From Intoshia linei (lineage: Eukaryota > Orthonectida > Rhopaluridae), in contig LWCA01000380.1 in the NCBI GenBank assembly GCA_001642005.1, positions 1 to 29,791 on the forward strand: a stretch of DNA of 29,791 bases, given 5' to 3'. This document shows positions 1 through 14,392 of the stretch, in pieces; position 1 is the stretch's first letter; every line of letters begins with the position of its first letter. The position numbers were made by a program, and so were the translations under genes. The notes beneath the pieces were generated by a model, which had not been told where the DNA came from, searched no databases, and saw nothing but the letters and a program-made list of their open reading frames with translations.

Positions 1-60
1 TGTTTTTAAAATTCTTTACGCAAATGTTAACAAAAAAAATTAAGATGGAATAATGTATGT
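1..60 (-). repeat. Dispersed repeat fragment, second copy near 21665-21720
   Basis: Read on the minus strand, this stretch matches 21665-21720, including the segment that reads gttaacatttgcgtaaagaa. The 21.5-kb copy lies beside hAT-like terminal sequence, so this is probably the inner part of an old hAT-like element cut by the window edge. No coding frame is visible. The rest of 61-354 shows nothing I can identify. Confidence 0.55.
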
Positions 61-354
61 ATAAAAAATACCCGTAATTGTTATAATGTTTGTAATTAAT
101 CATAGTGTCCAACCGTTTTTTGGGAACATCAACATCTATTTTAAGAATATGAATATTTGATATATAAATTTTTTAATGCAGTATATACACCTAGAACAAG
201 AACCTGTAGGATGTTGACCGTGTCCACCTGGTCCATGAGTCGAGTTAAAAATAGATAAATGGAACAATTTTCATAATAATTATATACTGATCCAGAACCT
301 AACCTAATCCGAAGCCACCCGAAAATAAAAAAATAAACCAAAAATTTTTGGAAA

Positions 355-515
355 CAATGTGTAGTATCATATAGCCCTAGTCATCTCTCCAATAGTCTTA
401 TCATGACATTTTAAATTTGGCACACAAAATAGTTGATATTAAAGAATCTCAAGAATATATTTTTTTTAAATGTCACTTTGGAAAAATAAACTCCAATTTT
501 ACAAAAATTTCATTG
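355..515 (-). repeat. Copy of dispersed repeat family R3
   Basis: The segment around the words tttaaatttggcacacaaaa and ttgatattaaagaatctcaa recurs in diverged form near 11713-11770 and 13372-13465, and inverted near 16160-16200. The 112-codon frame starting near 417 lies over this repeat. It has no ATG at that position and resembles no family, so I do not call a gene. The remaining 516-960 is AT-rich sequence without recognisable content. Confidence 0.5.
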
Positions 516-984
516 AACCCGAAGAAAACCGCGGAGTACGGTAGGTTCGGATCTATACAAATTAAAAATATACGTGTACGTGTATATGGGTACGATTTTT
601 ATATATTTTATACGTATCCAGAAATTTTCCATCGGTATAAAGCTCCAATAAGCCATACAGTCCTAGTTTACGGAATTATCGTGTTTTCGAAGAGTAGGAG
701 ATATCATTATGCAAATTTATTATTATCAAATGTTACAGGTAGGCGAATATTTTAGTCAATGAACATTCCGGCCATAATATACATTTTATATTATAAAAAA
801 TATTCCTAATCCGCCGTAACCGTCTTTCATTTTTATAACTTTTATTCGGTACAACTTCATGAATCATGATAATGCCCGAAATTTCTTTATAAAGCAAAAA
901 AATATTAAACCATAAAGTCTAACGATATGACTGTTAAAAAATTAACAGTCGTAGAATTAAAAAAACCCAATTTCTAATATAGTT

Positions 985-1625
985 TTTCGCAGGTGATATT
1001 TATAGGTGAAGTTTAATTTTCCGAAATTAAGTCGTTCAGGGTCAAAAACTCAATTGGCTTATTTTTTAAACAAATATCCCCAAAAATTTAAAATATAAAT
1101 TCTGGAACGCATTTTGAAATCATTAACATTGTCGTCAATTTAAGCTTCAGGAACTTATATCTTCGTGGTCAAAACCACAAATTACCAATTTTATTTAAAA
1201 ATAAATAAAGTCCTAAAATTTTATAAAACCTAAATTTTGGATTGTTTTTAAAATCATAAGAATTGTCATAACTCACAACTACAAAAACAACATTTTCACA
1301 ATGAAAACCCAGATTACCCTTTTTTAAAAAATAAAAAGTCTTAGAATTTAAAAAAAAATACAGCTGATAGTGATATCCAGTTAACACACACAAAAAATTT
1401 TAATCTAATAAAGTGACGCCTTCGCGGTCAAAAAAGCACTTTATTATTCATTTTTTTGTAACTATTTTTTTAAAACAAAAAATATTCAATAACTAAGCCC
1501 TAGAATTTAAAAAACGATTATTCTCATACAGCTTATTCCAGTTCATTTAGAGACAAAATTTTAACCTCAGAAATCAACGCATTCTCAGTGAAAAATAACT
1601 TTAAATATATTATCAACCAATATTG
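985..1625 (+). repeat. Foldback-family repeat (family FB2), right-arm orientation
   Basis: This AT-rich block is homologous over its length to 5571-6190 and to the right half of 24543-25622. Shared landmarks are the phrase near 1370-1400 (ttaacacacacaaaaaattt), a following gtgacgccttcgcggtcaaa, and the end near 1600-1625. Inside it, a motif of the form 'ggtcaaaacc...aaattacc' followed by a T/A run recurs about every 150-200 nt, so the unit is itself a degenerate tandem repeat. No transposase frame is present. 1626-1990 holds nothing recognisable. Confidence 0.7.
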
Positions 1626-1993
1626 TTCAAATTTTCGAATTGACAATTTGTGAAATTAAAAATTAAAATTTAAATATTCATTTTACAATTTCAAAAAAAG
1701 TAGGTATTGACCGTATACATATTTGAAATACAGAAATATAGGTTTCAATCTAATAAATTGATTCCTTCTATTTTTTTATCATTGCTACCCAATTTCTCAA
1801 AAGCAATTTTCAAAAACTTTCAGTATCAATCAGAATCAACTTCAGTATAACTTTGTTAGTATAATTTTGATTTGTTTCAATTTACAATTTTACCTAATTT
1901 TATTTTTAATATTTTACTTTTTCTGGAATTCATGTTATTTGTGACGATTTTTTAGGGTTTTAACTGTATTTTGATTATAAACAATTAAAAATT

Positions 1994-2014
1994 ATGCCCT
2001 CGGCAGAGCTAGAT
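1994..2014 (-). repeat. Fragment shared with hAT-like element at 21.5 kb
   Basis: The GC-rich word gccctcggcagagctag is the reverse complement of part of 21503-21523. With 1-60 it suggests a hAT-like copy split by about 1.9 kb of later insertions, including the FB2 copy at 985-1625. 2015-2640 has no gene or repeat I recognise. Confidence 0.45.
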
Positions 2015-2649
2015 GCTATTTGTACAAAGTACATACAATGGATCTTAATATATAAATTAGCTATGAGACTATATAATATTTATCCCGACGTAGATTAGTG
2101 AATGGCATTTTTAATTGTAAAAAATATGATTGTTAGGTCAACTAAATTAATAAAAGGTTGAGACATTTCTCTCATATAATCTTTGAATACATGATAACTT
2201 AAATTTTGAAAAATTCCCGTTAACTTTTCAGAACTTTTCAGTAAACTAGGAACATAATATGAAAAATTAGATTTTAGTAAACTCAATTAATCTTAATTAT
2301 AAAAATATTACTATTGGGGGAATCAGTAATTCCGTTTTGAAAAAAGCATTCATCTTTATTGGAAGGGTATCTCATTTTTCGTGTAAGCAATAGAAAATAA
2401 ATCATTTTTTCAGTATTATTGCTAATTAAAAATAAAACATTTAAATAATATTGTTACCAATCTTTCAATAAATTTTTAATTAATTGCTGTTGATTTTTAA
2501 ATATTTGTAGTGAATTCATAGTTGATAACACGTCAGTATCTAGTTCATCGACGGATTCAATTATGAAATTGGGCTAAAAATTAATTTAATCTTTAGATGC
2601 AATATTTCCACCCTTGACAACACCTTTTATTCCTTTTAAATATATTGTA

Positions 2650-3425
2650 AACCAAGTTGTATATATGTTATAGGCAGTTTGAAAATTTCATGCAATTTTA
2701 CCAAACTTTTAGATAAAAAATCCCTCTATCAGACCCAAAATAAAAAACCCAATTTTACCAACCCTTAAGGAAATAATCCCCTTTTACCAATATTTTTTTG
2801 AAAAATCCAATTTTATCAAAATTTTATTTAGAAATCTCTCTGATTCCAAAAGAAAAAACCAAATTTAGATGTTTCGTGTACAAAATTGACTTAACCCTTT
2901 CATATATTCAGTTTAACCAAATTTCAAAATCAAATTTTTTTTAAGGTTGCTCATCTAATTGATATTTTTATCAATAAATAAATTATGGCAATCACAATTA
3001 CTATATTTTTTTATATCTGAATTATAGTGGTATCTACAACGGTTACAACTACCACTTTTAAAAAAATTTGATGTTGAAGTTTCGTTAAACTGAATGTATA
3101 AAAGGGTTAAGTCAATTTTGTTAAAATTGGATTTTTCATAATAATATTGGTAAAAAGGGATTTTTTCCTTAAGGGTTGGTAAAATTTTGGTTTTTTCACA
3201 TATTTCACTAAGTTGAATAAAATATGTTAAAAATTTATAACTCACCCCTATTCACCCACAATCATCTAAAATTTTAGTATTCACCCCCTCATAAAAATAT
3301 TCCAACTTTGAGGGTGCACATGCACCCCCATGAGAAGCACTGCATTAGAACAAAACTTGTATCATTACATCAATTGAAATTGAATACAACGTTTATAATT
3401 TTTAAACTGCCTGTAACATATACAA
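2650..3425. repeat. Foldback element FB1 with inverted arms
   Basis: The left arm (about 2655-2940) and right arm (about 3065-3425) are reverse complements with scattered mismatches. Matching words include accaacccttaaggaaa on the left against its complement near 3160-3180, and gttataggcagttt near 2669 against aaactgcctgtaac near 3405. The loop is about 2941-3060. The right arm carries about 100-160 bp absent from the left, ending at 3342 in a hAT-type terminus. Another copy of the right-arm sequence lies at 11246-11545. No open frame spans it; the 96-codon minus frame at 2955-3245 is repeat sequence. Confidence 0.7.
3240..3342 (-). mobile_element. hAT-type element end inside FB1 right arm
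   Basis: Read on the minus strand from 3342, the sequence begins cagtgcttctcatgggg and continues into a palindromic ggtgcacatgcacc. The CAGTG-TTCTCA start is typical of hAT terminal inverted repeats. I found no opposite end and no clear target duplication, so this may be a truncated copy or a solo end. Confidence 0.4.
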
Positions 3426-3480
3426 CGACTAATACTAAAATAATAATGTGAAATGCTGGTCAAGGTTTTAATTTAAAAAA

Positions 3481-4707
3481 TTAATTTTTATTGACAATGG
3501 CGTAATCTAATAATGTGTCTGCGACAATTTTAGAATCTTTATATTGAAATAAGAGACAATCTAAATCTCTGAGTAAATGATTAATTACATTGGAATCAAA
3601 ATCTTTGTTTTCTAGAGTTATAGGTTTATGTAAAATTTTTACATTATTAATCAAATGTTTATCCTTTAGATTATTTTCATTTTGTAAAGTAACATTATCT
3701 TTGATTAAAGATTTCAATTTGCGTACACATTCCAGACTTTCATTTTTTTTTAACCGACAAACATCATTTTCATGTTTAATCATGAATCGGTTGTAACTAT
3801 TTACAAATCGAGCAATAAGTAAATTGAGAAGCATGAATTTTCCAACAATAATAAATACAACAAAAAATATAATAACAAGTTTACTCCATTTTCCATTTTG
3901 AATTGTCATTTCATAGATTCGATACCAACCGTCCAAAGTTAGAATTTGAAAATTTGTTAGAAATGAACGGTTGTATCCTAAATAATTGCAAGGGTTTGTT
4001 GAAAACATGAGATGGCAGCCTAAAAGAGAAAACATGTGCAAAAATATCATAACTAACATTAAAATGGGCAAGCAGTCTATCAAAGAAGCACTAACTGCTT
4101 TCATCAGTAATTTTGTCCAGGGTAACATATTTAATAGTCGTAGGAATCGCAAATTTTTAAATGAAGCAATCATTTGTATGTTTGAATATAAAACTGGGTT
4201 TTGAGAAAATTTACAGGATTTGATAAATTTTAAATTTAAATAAGTGATTAAGACGACAAAATCCATTGTTAGTAATGAAATTTCCATTACGTTGGAAAAA
4301 TTGAAAAATTTTATCCATTTATATATTTTCTTTTTTTTTTGTCTAATTATTTTAATTTGGTTACAACTTTTTATAACAGTAGCACATCTAACAATTGTCG
4401 ATTTTCTACGATCAAATTTAAATTGCGTTTCTTTTTCTTTCTCTTCTGGTTTTTTCTTTTTCAATTCAATGTCTTTATTCCCTTGATAAAATTCAAACTC
4501 AACAAAAGCGCCAATTTTGACGACTATATCAATAATGTATACAATTAAAAACAAAAAATCACAAATATCCAAAATTTCAATCAATTTATCAATAAACACA
4601 CTTGCTCGAATTACAAATGATATTGTGTTTAAAATTATAAAATACATTATTGTCCATTTATATTTTTCATTTTCAGATAATTTTAGAGTACGTAATGTAA
4701 AATTCAT
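3481..4707 (-). CDS. Single-domain voltage-gated-type cation channel, CatSper-like alpha subunit
   Basis: This 408-residue single-exon frame has one six-helix ion-channel repeat: S1 about 18-36, S2 44-66, S3 138-158, S4 174-192, S5 208-234, pore and S6 about 245-302. The selectivity filter reads TLDGW at 257-261, fitting the T-x-D-x-W pattern of CatSper pores. The single-repeat layout and hydrophobic S6 (NLLIARFV) also fit that family, which conducts Ca2+ in the sperm flagellum. Two things are odd: S4 has only about three basic residues, at irregular spacing, and a Lys/Glu-rich insert of roughly 60 residues (70-132) lies between S2 and S3. The C-terminus (312-360) is probably helical or coiled. 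The ATG at 4707 is the first in frame and precedes S1. A diverged CaV/NaV-type single repeat is the main alternative. The gene starts about 130 bp downstream of the kinase stop codon, on the same strand. Confidence 0.8.
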   Translation of the reverse strand: MNFTLRTLKLSENEKYKWTIMYFIILNTISFVIRASVFIDKLIEILDICDFLFLIVYIIDIVVKIGAFVEFEFYQGNKDIELKKKKPEEKEKETQFKFDRRKSTIVRCATVIKSCNQIKIIRQKKKKIYKWIKFFNFSNVMEISLLTMDFVVLITYLNLKFIKSCKFSQNPVLYSNIQMIASFKNLRFLRLLNMLPWTKLLMKAVSASLIDCLPILMLVMIFLHMFSLLGCHLMFSTNPCNYLGYNRSFLTNFQILTLDGWYRIYEMTIQNGKWSKLVIIFFVVFIIVGKFMLLNLLIARFVNSYNRFMIKHENDVCRLKKNESLECVRKLKSLIKDNVTLQNENNLKDKHLINNVKILHKPITLENKDFDSNVINHLLRDLDCLLFQYKDSKIVADTLLDYAIVNKN

Positions 4708-4836
4708 GGTAAAATGTATAATTAACGCAAAATGGTTATTAAATAATTAATAAATAGTTACCACTGGTTTATTGTATATTGTTATAGGTGTTCTACATCC
4801 ACTACATTTATTATTAACGCTATGTAATATTTTAAT

Positions 4837-8870
<4,034 letters not shown>

Positions 8871-9868
8871 TTATAACCCCGTGGTAAGTTTTTCACAGAA
8901 ATTAAAATTTCATATATTTAGCAAATTTATACAAGTCTGCAAGCTATTTATTCATATTAAGTATTATATATTGTTGGCTTATACATCTATAATGCAGAAT
9001 AGAGTATTAGACAGAGAAGGTAATATTATTCTTGGAGACAGATTATTGATTCTTTCAACAAATATTTCATTTCTTTAGTATAATTCAGCTCACGTTGTCT
9101 CAAATACGTACATGTATGTAGGAACGCCTATGTAATTTTACATTATCGATTTGTTTTTAAATTTTTAAAGTTAACTTTTCCATTTGTGAAATTTTCTTGT
9201 TTTATAAAAACAACATACATTATTATTTTATTTGGTTTGTAGTTAAAATTAAGGTTGCATATATACAATTTAATGACGTGATTAAATAATTGGGTTTTTA
9301 AGCAAATTTACCTTATTTATCCTGTTTTGTTTAAAATCTCATAAAAGCCTAATTGTCTAATGTTGTAATCTAATTATCTAAGGTTCATATTTTGAGTCAA
9401 CGCATGATCCATTGAACTGTCGTAACTATTTTCAAAGTAAAAGTACTAATTGAAAAAATCAATACATAATAATAATACACCACTACATACATTGCATACT
9501 TTTTTAGGATACCTTATGTATGCAATCTGATGATTTTATGTTTAGTTTTTGACAATTTTTCTCAGATCAACATATATAATACAATTCAATATCCTATTAC
9601 CATTATGACAGATGATTTATTACGTTCATTGAAGTGTTTATCTAAATTTTTTAAATAAGAATGTAAAATTTATATTCTGTGATACAAGTGAGAAGTGAAC
9701 CCTTTATCCGTGAATCACGGACCGTGATACAGTGTATTGTAATGCATAATAAACATCAAAAGGTATTCCTCATATGACTATGTTTTCATATTTAGAATAA
9801 TGTTTATATTTGTACCCAATATAACCGTTAGTACGTTACTGTCGTTTAATTTTACTATTTTGTGCATA
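8871..9868. other. Gene-free upstream region of the kinase gene
   Basis: This presumably contains the kinase promoter. A perfect hairpin, ccgtga-a-tcacgg, lies at 9708-9720 with a related accgtgat right after it; its role is unknown. The short plus frame at 8881-9078 has no family resemblance. Confidence 0.5.
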
Positions 9869-9876
9869 GTCTAAAC

Positions 9877-10377
9877 CAGTGGTTCTCAAGGGGGGTCCAT
9901 GTGGACCCCTTAGTGGTTTACAGTAAATGTTTGGGGGTCGACAGAAGAAATTACACATCTAGGGGTTCACAGATAAATTTTGGAGCAACCAAAAAAATTC
10001 ATGACTAGAGTATTTTACAAAACTACGTGACAATTTTAAATCGATTGAAATGAACAATATCTTCAATAATGAAGTTATCAAGAAAGATAAAGGTTTAACA
10101 GCTTCTTATGAAATTTCAAAAATTATAACAAAAGCTTGTAAAACTCACACATTGGGAGAAACTGTAATTTTACCAGCTATTTCTGTAGTTAAAATTTATC
10201 AGGGGGGTCGTAAGAATTTGAACACAGTATAAAATATAAATAAAACTGAATATGCTTTTTTAATATTTTCATTTATGTGAATTTATAAAATGTTTGGAGT
10301 ATATAGAAAATTTTAGGGTCGCAAAAATTTTTTATGTTTATAAGGGGTCGCTAACACAAAAAGGTTGAAAACCACTG
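9877..10377 (+). mobile_element. Small hAT-family DNA transposon with TIRs and near-perfect TSD
   Basis: The 5' end cagtggttctcaa (9877-9889) and the reverse complement of 10365-10377 (cagtggttttcaa) match at 12 of 13 positions, a classic hAT terminus. Flanking octamers gtctaaac (9869-9876) and gtctacat (10378-10385) agree at 6 of 8 positions, as expected for an aged hAT target duplication. At 501 bp it is non-autonomous, but it retains part of a transposase reading frame (10050-10232). Internal ggggtcg-type words lie near both ends. Confidence 0.85.
10050..10232 (+). pseudogene. hAT transposase (ZBED5/SCAND3-like) fragment
   Basis: A 60-codon frame contains LTASYEISKIITKACKTHTL followed by GETVILPA. 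This resembles the segment 'ASY-S-LIAK--K-HTIGE-LI-PA' of hAT transposases and their ZBED5/GTF2IRD2-like domesticated relatives. The DDE catalytic core and BED zinc finger are missing. It lies inside the 501-bp hAT element, so it is an internal remnant and not a host gene. Confidence 0.7.
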
Positions 10378-10385
10378 GTCTACAT

Positions 10386-10839
10386 TTTTTACTATTCAAA
10401 TTTGCACTCGTTTTATTATATTGTCAAAATTTTAACTGAAGGGTTAACAAGAAGTGTACTTTAAAACAGTTGTATAAAAACTATTTTAAATCGAAAAAAC
10501 TATGGTCAAATATTTTATAAAACAATACAAGCATCGATTTATAAGGTAGCGTACGACTAAGATTTTTTTATAATAGGGGGTCCACGAATAATATAAAATA
10601 GCGTTAACGGTAGTGGAAAGTAGGAAAAGTACCGTCTCCAATAGATAATTCAATATTTTAAAATGCTTCATACACATATTTTTGTTACGATTTAACATCA
10701 TTTGACCTGAATTAGATGATTTAAAATATATATATTTTATAATATATGCAAGAATTATTAACAATTATGTAAATAAATTATATTCTAAAATATCATATTT
10801 ATTTTTGATGTTAAATTAAATATGTTGTAGGACTATTCG
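10386..10839. other. AT-rich gap, nothing identified
   Basis: A 92-codon minus frame at 10486-10764 is Leu/Ile/Tyr-rich, as AT-rich noncoding DNA tends to be, and I recognise no motif in it. No RNA gene or repeat end was found here. Confidence 0.5.
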
Positions 10840-10870
10840 ACACTACGCATCATTTGCTAAAATTTGTAGC

Positions 10871-11671
10871 GCCTATTTTTCATTTTTGGGTAGCCTCGAG
10901 TTTGATAGGTTTGGCTCTGTTTGTCATATTCATACTAATTATCATAAGGTAAGGTGTCACATTTTTTTTTTTTTTAAATTATAAGCATGTACCAGATACT
11001 ATCTGTATTATTGAAAAAATAAAGATCTGATGACTAAACTCTGATAATAATTCTAAGTTTGTTAATAACGATAATAACATGTAGACAAAAAATCTATTAA
11101 TATCCATGTAGCTAACATCACTGTAACATGAACGAATGGATATAAAATATTAATTTTTCTCTGGGATGATAGATAATAATATAAATTGTACCACTGATAC
11201 AATTAACAATATATTGTAAACTGCATCGCCAAGAGGTTGTAAGAAATTGTAGATGATTGGGCGAATAAGGATGAATGATAAATTTTTAGCTTATTTTATT
11301 CAATCATTGAATTTAGTAAAATAAAAAAAATGATTTTGAAAATACTATTTCAAAAAATATTCAAAACCAAAAATTTACCAACCCTTAAAGAAAAAATTCG
11401 GGTTTCCGATGTTTTTTTGAAAAATCCTATTTTACCAACTTTTTAAATCGAAAATCCCTCTATCTGACCCAAAAGAATTTAAAGTGTAAACAATATTTAA
11501 AAAACATGTTTAATTTTGCCAAAATTAGCGGTATAAAGGTTAAGGATATTTGAATTCCTTAGAAATTAAAAAAAAGTAACTTTTATAAAGCCATAACAAA
11601 TGATCTAACAAAACTAACCAATCAGAGCAAAGACTAGGAGACTCGAGGCCACTTAAAATGAAAAATAGGTC
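10871..11671. mobile_element. Putative DNA element bounded by inverted ends (family R3)
   Basis: The left end 10871-10900 (gcctatttttcattttt then gggtagcctcgag) is the reverse complement of 11642-11671, with a few mismatches: the latter reads acctatttttcatttt then aagtggcctcgag on the minus strand. The two ends enclose about 800 bp that include an FB1-family copy (11246-11545). Similar ends occur at 16263-16296 and partly near 13312-13327. No transposase and no clear target duplication were found. Class is unknown. Confidence 0.5.
11246..11545 (+). repeat. FB1 family copy
   Basis: It aligns with the reverse complement of about 3060-3275: gatgattgggcgaataagg, then tttaccaacccttaaagaaa and ttgaaaaatcctattttacc, in the same order. 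It shows that the FB1 arm exists as a dispersed unit outside the palindrome. Confidence 0.6.
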
Positions 11672-13299
11672 CCTAATAGGGACTCCCTATACACCTCTCT
11701 AATGCTGTTGACTTGACATTTAAATTTTAACACACAAAATAATTGAATTGAGTTTCAAGAATATAATTTAATCTAATCTAACAAACTATTTAAGTGGATT
11801 TTAAATTTTAAATATGTAAATACATAATGTACGTGTCAAATAATATCTAATAGAAGATTTAAAAAAACAAACAGTTTCATTTTTTTTCAAAAAATATTTT
11901 ACCTTAATTATTTGAATAAGGACTTTATGAAAATTTTCAAAATTTGAAGATTGCGATGTACTCAGTTTCCCTGTAGTTTTCAACCAAAATTAGTCAGATT
12001 GTTTTCAAAATATTTGAAAATGTTCAGTGAATAAATATAAATTAATTATTTTTATAAACTACAACACTATTCAAGGTCGTACTTTCCCCACCTTTGTATT
12101 AGTGCATGTAAAATACATATCAGCAGACTTTAAAATTGGTGTTTCCATTGGTGGATGTAAATAACAAACCATGGCATAATACTTGAAAAAACTTTAAAAA
12201 TTAGTTATTTCAACTTGTGATTATTAAACATTTTGAATTTTATTGACATTCTACTACACATGTAGATTTACGATTACACAATTGTAAATATTTTGTGTAA
12301 AATATATAAATCAATATATTAATACTTGTGGGATACTTTGTAAATATACTTTTTAAACCAAAAATTTTTACAAAAACACTGTCTGAAATTCTCTGCATAT
12401 AATATATGTAATCAAAGTTTACTTATAGGGAAAATTTTTACAAGAAAATTGTTTATTAATATACGAAAATGTAGTTTTAATCAACACTCACGTCAATGGT
12501 TAGTACTATAAGCTAATTTGATTATATATTTAATTATTCTTCCTGAGAACTGTTATAACACTACTTTAATCTAATAATAACACGGTGCAACAAATAGAAA
12601 CTTTTTTTGAGGGTTTTTAAAAAAAAATCAGTACTGTTTCTCATACATTGTACAAAGTTACTAAAAAATTTTTAAACAAATTTATCTTGCAGAATAGAAA
12701 CTATAGCTATTGTAATGTGGTGATTTATTGGTTTTACAGTAACAAGAGTGTTTTTAATAATTTGTCTGTAAAATTGTGAATTTTTAAACGATTTCAATAT
12801 ACTTGGTACTCATTCGATTCCGTTTATCCTAAAAACTACAATGAAATGATAAAAAAAATACAAACTTAACTTTTTATATAAAATTTAGTTAAAATATTAA
12901 TTAAATTTTTCTATAAAATTAGTTGACCGTTCATTTCGCTACTATGGAATTCAGGGATCTTCAAAAACGCAAGTATATATTAAATATAGAAGATGAAAGT
13001 ATTTTATTCGTACAACTTTCTAAGTGACCGTATAGGTATTTTATAATAATCAGTTAAAATCGAAAAAAATGATTATAATCATTACTTAAAATTACCATCC
13101 AAAATTCTAAAATGTGAATAGCCAACATCACTTGAAATTTGGAAACCTTAGTTAAATCCTGATTTATCAATTTCATTGTGGAAAGTCGCCACTGCTAACA
13201 CTTTAAAAATAAGTCTTTGAAGGATACAGCAAGAATCACGTAATTTTGATTTTTAACAAAATTAAAATATTCAGGTTAAAGCCGAAACAAACATGCTCT
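11672..13299. other. AT-rich gene-free region
   Basis: An R3-like tail is recognisable at about 11672-11770 (tgacatttaaattttaacac). Beyond that I see only AT-rich sequence. A phrase near 12585 (gtgcaacaaatagaaacttt) could be a transposon end but has no partner. The short minus frame at 11801-11983 has no family resemblance. Confidence 0.5.
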
Positions 13300-13465
13300 T
13301 TCCTTCCGTAAATCAAAAATAGACCCTATTATATTTTTCTAAAACGATGCGTAATGCCATAATAGACATGAGAGTTTAAATTTAACTCTCAAAATAATTG
13401 ATATTCAAAAAATCAATTTATTTTAAATGTACAATACGGAAAAATAAGCGCTAATTTTAGAAAAA
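13300..13465 (-). repeat. R3 family copy
   Basis: On the minus strand it carries ggcattacgcatcgttttag, then tctatttttgattt, comparable with cactacgcatcatttgctaa and cctatttttcatttt at 10850-10886. Its other half, gagagtttaaatttaactct then caaaataattgatatt, matches 405-440. It ends about 240 bp upstream of the eL33 start codon. Confidence 0.55.
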
Positions 13466-13705
13466 ATTTGTTGGTTATACCAATACACCTTATAAGGTGA
13501 AAAGAACCTTATTTATCAGGTACTAAGTGTTAATTATAAGGTTATAAGGAAATTATTCTATGGTCTTATTTCCACAAAGTAAAATTATTCTATGTGAAAC
13601 TAAAACATTGAATCAATTTAATGTTAAATTTATTGTAAAACTTTGCATTAATATTGTCATATAATTTTTGAGTGATAATAGGTTAAATTTTAACGTGAAA
13701 AATAA

Positions 13706-14190
13706 ATGGAAACTGAACAAAAATTCGAAACCGTAGTTGATTTGATAGGGAAATCTAGCAATAAAATAAAAAGCTGCGATCAAAAGGCTGGAAGACTATA
13801 CGCTAGATCTATATTTATTGGATTTCGAAGAGGACTTAGAAATCAACACGAAGCAACTTCCTTATTAAGAGTAGAAGGATGTGATAATAAAAAAGACGCA
13901 AGATATTATATCGGAAAGCATTGTTTTTATCTATATAGAGGACCAATGTATTTATATCATAATATACTGTAATTACTTTTATTAGGAGAACATTGAAAAA
14001 TGGAAGAAAAACAAGAGCACGTTTGATTAAAGGAAAAATAGTCAATGCCCATGGTAATTCTGGAGTGGTTAGAGCTAGATTTAAAAAGAATTTGCCTGCT
14101 TCAGCTATGGGAAATAGAGTTCGAGTGGTATGAATATATTTATTTATCTTTTAAGTTCTGGTTTAGATGCTTTATCCTTCATTCACCTAA
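13706..14190 (+). CDS. RPL35A: 60S ribosomal protein eL33 (L35a), 3 exons
   Basis: Exons 13706-13947, 13986-14127 and 14167-14190 join in phase to 135 codons. This is a large-subunit ribosomal protein. The diagnostic segments are [18 protein letters not shown] from residue 30, [13 protein letters not shown] near 67-79, [12 protein letters not shown] at 102-113 and the C-terminal RVRVMLYPSFT, where the last exon encodes only MLYPSFT. Introns are 38 and 39 nt. The family is usually about 110 residues; here about 26 extra N-terminal residues ([10 protein letters not shown]...) precede the conserved start. The ATG at 13706 is the only in-frame one upstream of the conserved region. A polyadenylation-like AATAAA is at 14207. 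The next gene on the same strand begins 203 bp downstream. Confidence 0.96.
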
Positions 14191-14206
14191 AATGTTTATA
14201 TTTGAC

Positions 14207-14212
14207 AATAAA
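14207..14212 (+). terminator. Possible polyadenylation signal of eL33
   Basis: An AATAAA lies 16 nt after the stop codon. Such words are common in AT-rich DNA, so position is the main support. Confidence 0.5.
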
Positions 14213-14392
14213 TGTGTTTTAAATGTGTTAATTGTACCGAAATTCAATTACCAATTTTGTATTTAATGCATTATATTGATTTTTTATTATATTCCCTTGC
14301 TGTATTTCAATAAATTTGATCATTGCTTGTGGACAATTTAATTGATGTTTTATTCGTAAATTTTCAATAATAGTTTAATATTTCATTTTATC

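Noticed and set aside
417-755. 112-codon plus-strand frame
   Set aside because: It starts with TTG, overlies a dispersed repeat seen elsewhere in the window, and has no recognisable domain.
3590-4750. Several plus-strand frames opposite the channel gene
   Set aside because: They are antisense shadows of a well-supported channel frame and show no family features.
4708-4836. Extra kinase exon after a 21-nt intron from the GTAAAT at the stop codon
   Set aside because: A short open frame does follow the ACATAG site, but 21 nt is below any intron in the window (minimum 33), and the encoded residues do not resemble BRSK. It is kept only as a stated alternative.
10486-10764. 92-codon minus-strand frame
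   Set aside because: Composition is what AT-rich DNA gives by chance (Ile, Leu, Tyr, Lys). No motif, splice partner or neighbour supports it.
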